DNA of 64,000 nucleotides, from positions 496,001 through 560,000 of the forward strand of contig VLTN01000017.1 in the NCBI GenBank assembly GCA_008330645.1, in the 5' to 3' direction. Each line of letters starts with the position of its first letter. Position 1 is the stretch's first letter. Below the pieces are notes generated by a model, which was not told the origin of the DNA, ran no database searches, and worked only from the letters and a program-made list of their open reading frames with translations. This document shows positions 58,901 through 64,000 of the stretch, piece by piece. The position numbers and the translations under genes are program-made. This DNA is from Cafeteria roenbergensis. Its lineage: Eukaryota > Sar > Bigyra > Bicosoecida > Cafeteriaceae.

Positions 58901-59875
58901 GGCGGTGGTGGCGGTGGTGGTGGTGGCGGCGGCGTTGCTGCTGCCTCGTCGCTCGCAACCGGGCAGGATTACCGAGTCATCGCCGCCGCTGCCGGGAGCC
59001 GCGCCTCCGCAGCCTCCGCCGCCTCCGCCGCCCGCCGCCCCTCATCGGGCCAGCTTGAGCGGGAAGCGGCCGCGGCCGCTGAGACGGCCACAGCGTCAGG
59101 CCGGGCCACGTACTGGCGAGGGGCGCAGCCCCAGCATCGGCCGGTTCCCCAGCATCAGCAGCAGCTGCAGCAGCCGCAGCCGTCGACGCCTCGGCTGTGC
59201 ACTGGCGCGCCCGCTGCCCAGTTGGCGCGGACGGCAGCGCGGCTCGCGCGCGCGGGGTCAGGCCGCTCAATGGACGCCGCTGACCCCAGCGGCGGGCTGG
59301 ACGGCGGGTTCGGTGTGCGCGTGTCCGCGCTGGCCCCGCGTAGCGGCAGCGGGCGCGGGCAGCGCCGCCCCCCCCCCGCGACCGGCCGGCCGATTTCAGG
59401 CAAAGCCCTTGTGGGCCGTGGCGGCACGGGGCCTCGCAAGCTGGCCGCTGACGCCGTGGCGGGGGACAGGGCGGCGCGCGCACACCGGCTGAGCGGCAAC
59501 GGTGGCGGCGCGCGGCGGCAGCGCTCCTCTGGCTCGGTGGACGCGGCCGGCGCCGCCGGGGGCGCTGGCCCGGCACAGATCACGCCGCTGTCAGCCCGCG
59601 ACATGTCGCGCTTGCTCGATCGCCCGCCGGCTCCCAGGCGCAGCGAGTCCTGGTCCGTGGCTGCCAGCGGGGACGCAACCGCAGCGCCGGCTGGTGCAGC
59701 GCTGCCATTGGGTGCCCCCGCCGCGCCGGGCGGCGACGGGTTGCGCCTGGATGGCGAGACGTTTGCAGACCGCATCCGGCACCCGCTTGCAGGGGGGCGA
59801 CGCGCGGTGGGAGACCGCGCGCCGAGGCAGTCTGCGCTCTCTGCGGCTGGCCGCCACGCTGTCGGCCGCCACTGA
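55919..59875 (+). CDS. Tubulin tyrosine ligase-like (TTLL) enzyme
   Basis: 1,318 residues, single exon. TTLL enzymes add glutamate or glycine chains to tubulin tails, mainly on flagellar axonemes. The N-terminal half holds the ATP-grasp fold: 'NHFPGTREMANKCALARNL', 'LIAKPDASCQGRGIMLAR' (nucleotide Lys and glycine-rich loop), 'GLIVQEYVPRPLLLRGHKFDMRVY', 'MHLTNYAVNKGK', then after an insert 'CFELLGLDVLVEEGGRCLLLEVNKLPSLNSDT' (metal/ATP residues Glu and Asn). The insert between the last two blocks is about 320 residues of Ala/Gly/Glu low complexity, several times the usual spacing. The C-terminal 700 residues are Ala/Arg/Gly-rich, with likely coiled coil near 720-850 (poly-Ala/Glu/Arg), and no further recognised domain. 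Enzymatic residues are intact. Confidence 0.9.
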   Translation: MAAEDSPPSAREPSLAAGMPKLRVTLRNCSYGVVKTAAKDLGWRRIKNTPQLAWLDKWSHQELFDLRSAGVRVNHFPGTREMANKCALARNLNAMRAACEDEFLFHPRSWVWPAERRGVEDACAADPSLVLIAKPDASCQGRGIMLARSTKELPAPHELGGTGLIVQEYVPRPLLLRGHKFDMRVYVLLAGVYPSVRAFIHVEGLSRLAARVYEAPTAKNIRRRTMHLTNYAVNKGKTFEEKEESPDADGAAARHAGGDGADEDEDEEAGAAGPGWAVALAATETEAEADEAAAAAAAAAGAGTGSGRNASAGRRRTPQPRKPSRHPVSRLRASAASAASASAAAAAAAAAAAAGHSSLALDTAPLTGREAPPLQLTGVEAAACAAGAGGRYFAPDAEGRTALEVREGGKWGLQAGLLAAAEEEAARGGGGGPAAAERLDAMWSSIREATAKTILAVAPAMAHEYLASVRGSGSAAASNNRTARARAAAPAAAGAGAACGEEDGGEDGASGGGGGGGGGGDAGSASRGGGLSSRGELLGQGAPLSEHGLACFELLGLDVLVEEGGRCLLLEVNKLPSLNSDTAVDRAAKRWAVGDALRMVAPPTVAWLRRWWWRRAHRRRGEPCPAERERVPVPVPGGAEAVEEQEGPLIAPALSDEAAEATWLRRQWEDKELWRAGQGFQRLLPAPDADTRTRWGRVLQAAAEQRVGAGIGGRASASHDERRAAALHRRAAAAARSRGDDPPPPPPPVAGAGAGAGAGAGAGAGGGDVGGGGSGGEEAEQAARARRETRRDRMAARARARAEARQRLAEETAAAAAAAAEEARRRAEAEGDGARAEADAMSAAVAVCAAASLSGGDIAAVAGALAARRAAADVRMARRRMGLPVTAESAPSGPEAGPPVTLSRQQAGALMVRHHHALHQQQEQERAARQHQLLQQQQNAAIEAARRDETARQSRLTAVVADPRGLGAAGAGIAGRAPARTSGVNSTSGSAAAAGGGGGGGGGGGVAAASSLATGQDYRVIAAAAGSRASAASAASAARRPSSGQLEREAAAAAETATASGRATYWRGAQPQHRPVPQHQQQLQQPQPSTPRLCTGAPAAQLARTAARLARAGSGRSMDAADPSGGLDGGFGVRVSALAPRSGSGRGQRRPPPATGRPISGKALVGRGGTGPRKLAADAVAGDRAARAHRLSGNGGGARRQRSSGSVDAAGAAGGAGPAQITPLSARDMSRLLDRPPAPRRSESWSVAASGDATAAPAGAALPLGAPAAPGGDGLRLDGETFADRIRHPLAGGRRAVGDRAPRQSALSAAGRHAVGRH

Positions 59876-60017
59876 GTCCTGGAGGACCTTGCCCTGCCAG
59901 TGTTCGATGCTGGAACCATGCCCCTCCAACGCTCCATGCTGGAGTCGTGCCCCGCAAGAGGCGGAGCCCTCCATTCGTTGCCGCGAACCAAATATTGCCG
60001 CACGCACGGCACGAGCG

Positions 60018-60028
60018 TTCCCGCAAAC
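60018..60028 (+). promoter_or_regulatory. E2F-like element TTCCCGCAAAC upstream of PTPA
   Basis: The third copy of the 11-mer, only 23 bp before the PTPA ATG at 60051 and so possibly in the 5' UTR. Role inferred. Confidence 0.35.
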
Positions 60029-60050
60029 GCGCCACAGCCATCCGGGAGCC

Positions 60051-61803
60051 ATGGCAGCCCCGAAATCCGTGCCGCCCCCAACCGTGCACCACATTGCGTT
60101 GCAGCGGATGGTGTTTGGAGAGGTTGATCACTCCCGCTTCGTCGGGTCGGCGGTGAGCGCTGTCACAATCGGTGTCGAACGCTGTTCAGCGACGGTGCTG
60201 GCGCGGGCCGCGAGACGCTCCCGTCAGATCGCGAAGCTGGGGCGCGAGGGTTTTTGTTCTCGAGGCAGCGCAGACCTTGTGCGCGTTGTGCGGGTGCCAC
60301 CTCACAGCTGCGCGCAACGGCGGCGTTGCACTCTCCTTGAGTCCGCAGGCGTACAATGCCGTGGTTGCCTTTGTCGGGCTGCTCAGGGCGGCGGTTCGGG
60401 GCGAGCCCCGCAGCGTATCGGCGGAATGCCCGCCTCCACTGCAGCGCCTGCGTGAGGCGCTCGAGGAGGTCATGAAATGGGTGGACGACTTCCCGCCGCT
60501 TGATCAGCCCATGCGCTTCGGAAACCAAGCCTTCCGGCAGTGGCACGGGCGCCTGCTGGAGCGAGCAGCGCCGCTCGTGGAGCGCGTGTGCGGGCCAGGT
60601 CCGCTCGGGGGATGGGCGGTCAAGCCCGGCCGCACGGCTGAGCCGACGGCAGCCCGCCCAGCAGAAGGAGCCGGCGCTGGCGCCGCCGCCGGGGCCACGG
60701 CTGCTCCGGCCGCCGCCGGGGACGAGCAGGCGCCCGCGGGGCGCGCGGCCGAGGACGAGTGGGCGTCCGCCGTGGCCGCCTGGGAGGCAGCGAGCGACGC
60801 GCTGGGCGCCGTGCCGGCCGAGCGCGACCCTGCCGGGTCCTGGCAGCGGCAGGAGTTGACGGAGTATCTCTGGGACTCTTTTGGCAACTCCACCCGGGTG
60901 GACTACGGCACCGGGCACGAGACCACGTTCGTGCTGCTGGCCATGGCTCTCGCCCGCTGCGGGGCGTGGGACACGAGCGACAGGGGGGCCGTGCGCTCCT
61001 TGGCGGTGCGGGTGATGCCGGTGTACCTCTCCGCGTGCAGGCGGCTGCAGCGGACGTACCTGCTGGAGCCGGCTGGGAGCCACGGGGTGTGGTCCCTCGA
61101 CGACTTTCACATCCTCAGCTTTGCGCTCGGCGCTGCGCAGCTGGCGGGCGGAGGCGCCGGCAAGGCGGCGTGGCAGCTGCAGAACGCCGGCAGCCTGGAG
61201 GGCTTCGTCCCCGGCGGTCGGGCGCTCGCCCCGCGAGCCTTCCTGGACGCGGACGTGCGGTCCGCGCTGAGATCCGAGTGGCTGCTTGCCGAGGCGGTCG
61301 CCGGGGTGTGCGAGAGCAAGCACGGGGCCCCGTTCGCAGAGCACTCCCCGCGGCTGCACGAGGTGCTGCAGGGCAAGAGCTGGCCGTCGGCAGAGTCGGC
61401 GCTGTTCGGCACGTGGGTGAGCGAGGTGCTGGGCAAGCGGCCTGTCGTCCAGGGCCTGCTCTTCGGGGGCGCGGCCGCGGCCCCGGCCGCTGCGGGAGCG
61501 GAGGGGGGCACTGCTGGCGCAAGCGGCGGCGCAGGCCGGCCGGGGCTGTGGCCCGCGCAGTGGGCTCCCTCCGGAGAGGCGCTGGACAGGCGGCGGGAGG
61601 AGCAGGCGGCGCGGGAGGCGGCCATCGCTGGCCTCGGCGCGAGCACCGCCGCGCCCTGGGCAAAGCCGAAGCAGGCTCGCTCCACCGCTCCATGGGCGTC
61701 TGCGGCGACCGCTGCGCCATGGGCGTCCGCCTCCACGGCCGCCCCCTGGGCCACCGGTGCCGCCGCCCGCGCCCCCGCGGCGGCCAAGGACGACCTGGCC
61801 TGA
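60051..61803 (+). CDS. PTPA: PP2A phosphatase activator (PTPA, peptidyl-prolyl isomerase)
   Basis: Exons 60051-60152 and 60349-61803, 518 residues; the 196-nt intron (GTGAGC...TCCGCAG) is phase 0 and joins 'FVGSA' to 'AYNAVVAFVGLL'. PTPA chaperones and activates the PP2A catalytic subunit. Family blocks: 'MKWVDDFPPLDQPMRFGNQAFRQW', 'DSFGNSTRVDYGTGHETTF', 'LLEPAGSHGVWSLDDFHILSF' and 'AVAGVCESKHGAPFAEHSPRL', all matching the human protein. Two additions: an Ala/Gly/Glu insert of about 50 residues between the first two blocks, and a 120-residue Ala-rich C-terminal tail with repeats of A-P-W-A ('STAPWASAATAAPWASAS', DNA about 61650-61760). The unspliced upstream ATG at 60172 would give a non-family N-terminus. 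Confidence 0.95.
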
Positions 61804-62081
61804 TGGCCCTGCCTGGCGCGGCCGCGTCGTCATCGGCGTCAAGGCAACACTCGTGCGTGCGCGCGAGAGTGCGCGGGCCAGGGGGAGCGAGCGAGAGCGC
61901 ATGGGAGCGTGTGGTGTGAGTGCAGTGTGAGCGTGGCAGCTGAAGGCTCCTCAAGGCACGCACGCTGCGCCCAGCTGGGGCCGCGACCAAGCCCCACACA
62001 CGCTCGCTCGCTCAGGGCTGAACCACGAAAGACTGCTCCTTGCCACCAACCTGCCCCCCCGGCCCCGCGGACGGGTCGAAC

Positions 62082-64000
62082 TTACGCGCGCGCCGCAGTG
62101 GACCGCCGCGGTCGCTTGGAGGCGCGGCGGCAGGGTTCGCCAGCCGCTGGGGGGAGCGCGGAGGGGGAAGATGCCGCCGCCTTGCGGCCACGGCGGCTGG
62201 CGTGCGCGGCGGTGTCACGCTCCCCGCTGCCGGTGGCGCCATCAGCGCCTCCGCCATCCTCCCTGTCACAAGCGTCGTCGTCGTCGTCGTCGTCGTCGTC
62301 GGCATTGTCGTCGTCGTCGTCGTCGTCGCTCGAGGAGTCGCGGTCGGCGTCGGCCCCGCCCTCGTCGTCCTCGGACGACAGGTCTGGGTCGTCCTCCTCC
62401 TCAATCTCGCTCAGCTCGTTGGACGAAGCGGCCTTGTCGACAGCCTTTTTCGGCTGAGAGCGGCCGGCGGATCGGCTGCTCCGCGCCCCGCCAGCTGCCC
62501 TGCGCCCGTGAACAGGTCGCCTCGCGGCAAAGGCGCTCCCATCCTGCTCTGCCTGCACGGCAAGGCGCAAGAGGCGGTGCAGCCGCTGCACGCCCTCGAG
62601 CGGCACCGGCTGGCCCGGGTCCCGGCTAAGCTCAAGCCAGTCGGCAGCTGGCGGCACAAGCAAGGGCGGCTCGCGGTCCGACCGCACCGCCGCTCTCGCT
62701 TTGTCAGCAGCCAGCGGTGCGCGCGGCTTGAACTCCAAGCAGCGCTGCGCCGAGAGGCCGTACACAGCACAGGTGTGCGCGCGGATGCCCGCGGCGCAGA
62801 CCAGGCCAAAGGCCTCGCTGCACGCGGCCTGCAGGCGCGACACTGCAGCGGCAACCGCTGCTCCCTGGCGGCCGGTGCGCGAGCTCGCGGCGGCACCACT
62901 GCCACCCCCGCGCGAGGAGGAGGAGGAGGCGGAGGAGTGGCCAATCACCAGGTCCGTCTCGTCTCCGGAGTCAGAGTCGGCCGCCGCAGCAGGCCGGGCC
63001 GCGAGCGACGCCTCCAGCTCCGCGCCCCAGGCGCACTCGCCCGTGGACAGGGCGCCTGGCACCGCGAGCGCCTGCTCCAGCGCTCGCCGGAGGGACTGCG
63101 TCGCGCGCGCGCCCCTGCGCAGGAGCAGCATCGCGGCCGTGTGGGCGGCGCACAGCGCCTCGGCGTCCGTTGCCAGCTCCAGAGAGCAGAGCGCGACGGA
63201 GACCATGCGGCGCAGCGACGACGGCGCCCACCGCCGCCGGGCCAGGGGGGCCGTTCCTTCCTGCGCGCCGGAACCGAGGCGGTCGCTGCCGCCTGCGTGC
63301 GGCTCGCCGGCCCGACGCGCTCTTGTCGGCGAGGCGCGGCCGCCCACTGCCCCGCCGAGATCCGAGGCCGCGAGCTGCACGAGGCGGTGGACGATCGCGA
63401 CGCGCTGGAGCTCGGCGCCTGTGGCGTCCACGGCGCGGTGCAGGGCCCAGAGCTGCGCCAGGATGCTGTTGGGCGGCGAGCAAACCAGCGCGGGCTCGAC
63501 AGGCTGCAGGGTGACGAGCCGAGGCGCTGCGGCGCCGGGCTGCGGCCGGGCCGGCTGCCACGCTTCTGGCGGGTGCAGCGGCTGCGCCGACGGCTGCGCC
63601 CCGACCACCAGCCGCTGCGAGACGCTGGCTGCCGCTGCCCCGGAGGCGGTGGCATCCCGCGGCTCTGCGGCGAGGCGGCCGCCGGTCGCAAGCCTGGCGA
63701 GGTCGGCGGATCCTGAGGTGAGGGCGGCGTGCAGAGCTCTGCCAAGCGCGTCACGCTCCGCTGGCTTCGCAGACGCAGCCTGCGCGGCGATGGCCGGCAG
63801 GGACGCCGTGGCCGAGGCAGCAGCCGCAGCCGCGTCCGCGAAGCGAGCCATAGCCGGCGCAGTGAGGCGCGCCTGCGTTTCCCACGCGCGGTGGACGCCG
63901 TCCAGCGCGGCTCGCTGCAGCAGCTGCGGGTGGGCGTGGCTGAGCTGCGTGAGGACCAGACGCGCGCGGCGACGGATGGCCGCGGCGCTGCCCCGCGCCT
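62082..64000 (-). CDS. C-terminal part of probable cohesin loader SCC2/NIPBL
   Basis: The frame is open from the right window edge to a TAA at 62084-62082: 638 residues, 5' end missing. The first visible part reads 'RRARLVLTQLSHAHPQLLQRAALDGVHRAWETQ', a HEAT-repeat pattern resembling the block in SCC2 ('KYPSFF...RLGDGLQMSF'). Later 'YGLSAQRCLEFKPRAPLAADKAR' resembles the NIPBL segment with 'YGFSDSKIQ...SP', which is followed as here by a short helical piece and then an acidic tail. The tail has an uninterrupted run of Asp (GTC repeat, 62276-62330) and basic residues (nuclear type). SCC2 loads cohesin onto chromatin. I rate the family as likely, not certain; the catalytic-type landmarks lie outside the window. 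Confidence 0.5.
   Translation of the reverse strand, partial: ARGSAAAIRRRARLVLTQLSHAHPQLLQRAALDGVHRAWETQARLTAPAMARFADAAAAAASATASLPAIAAQAASAKPAERDALGRALHAALTSGSADLARLATGGRLAAEPRDATASGAAAASVSQRLVVGAQPSAQPLHPPEAWQPARPQPGAAAPRLVTLQPVEPALVCSPPNSILAQLWALHRAVDATGAELQRVAIVHRLVQLAASDLGGAVGGRASPTRARRAGEPHAGGSDRLGSGAQEGTAPLARRRWAPSSLRRMVSVALCSLELATDAEALCAAHTAAMLLLRRGARATQSLRRALEQALAVPGALSTGECAWGAELEASLAARPAAAADSDSGDETDLVIGHSSASSSSSRGGGSGAAASSRTGRQGAAVAAAVSRLQAACSEAFGLVCAAGIRAHTCAVYGLSAQRCLEFKPRAPLAADKARAAVRSDREPPLLVPPAADWLELSRDPGQPVPLEGVQRLHRLLRLAVQAEQDGSAFAARRPVHGRRAAGGARSSRSAGRSQPKKAVDKAASSNELSEIEEEDDPDLSSEDDEGGADADRDSSSDDDDDDDNADDDDDDDDDACDREDGGGADGATGSGERDTAAHASRRGRKAAASSPSALPPAAGEPCRRASKRPRRSTAARA
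62276..62330 (-). repeat. GTC/GAC microsatellite encoding poly-Asp
   Basis: Two runs of GTC on the plus strand, read as Asp codons in the acidic tail of the SCC2-like protein. Confidence 0.85.

Noticed and set aside
60172-60348. Alternative PTPA start at 60172
   Set aside because: It would encode an intron-derived N-terminus unlike the family, whereas splicing from 60051 gives the conserved start.

Overview
This window is nuclear DNA from a microbial eukaryote with a compact, extremely GC-rich genome. I read 24 protein-coding genes in 64 kb. Twelve are complete on one uninterrupted frame; ten carry introns; two run off the window edges. The genes include a spliced cytosolic ribosomal protein, a mitochondrial ribosomal protein, a cyclin-dependent kinase, telomerase reverse transcriptase, splicing factors and a tubulin-tyrosine-ligase-like enzyme, so the source is a eukaryote, probably flagellated. 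The fusion of histidine-pathway enzymes with a HAD phosphatase is, as I recall, a lineage feature seen in stramenopile-type protists. A GC-rich alga or flagellate (haptophyte or stramenopile) is my best guess, but the sequence alone does not settle it. GC richness opens long false frames opposite nearly every gene; these were discarded.

Layout. 1-9.8 kb: an edge-truncated unknown protein (-), a two-domain Golgi-type glycosyltransferase (-), a signal-peptide multi-pass membrane protein (+), and a phosphoglycolate-type HAD phosphatase (-). 10.2-12.4 kb: an eight-exon ankyrin gene (-) in which most exons are exactly one 33-residue repeat. 12.6-27.5 kb: two histidine biosynthesis genes (HisI-HisE type, and a HisC-HAD-HisB fusion) flanking a 2,330-residue low-complexity protein and the BUD13 splicing factor. 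28.3-41.9 kb: a MATE transporter, a giant intronless TERT, an unknown 924-residue protein and a 2H phosphoesterase. 42.1-55.3 kb: strictly alternating strands with a PrsW-like protease, a Pho85/CDK5-like kinase, uL13, Kish/TMEM167, MTHFR, a WBP4/ZOP1-like splicing protein, a NUDT19-like Nudix hydrolase and mL54. 55.9-64 kb: a TTLL enzyme, the PP2A activator PTPA, and the C-terminal part of a probable cohesin loader SCC2/NIPBL.

Genes are mostly arranged head to head: eight divergent pairs share 5' regions of about 170-620 bp. The 17 introns I could place have a nearly uniform signal (GTGAG donor in 15, GCAG acceptor in 16). There is no operon logic, but two histidine genes that together supply five catalytic activities lie within 15 kb. 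No tRNA, rRNA, transposon, CRISPR or viral remnant was recognised.
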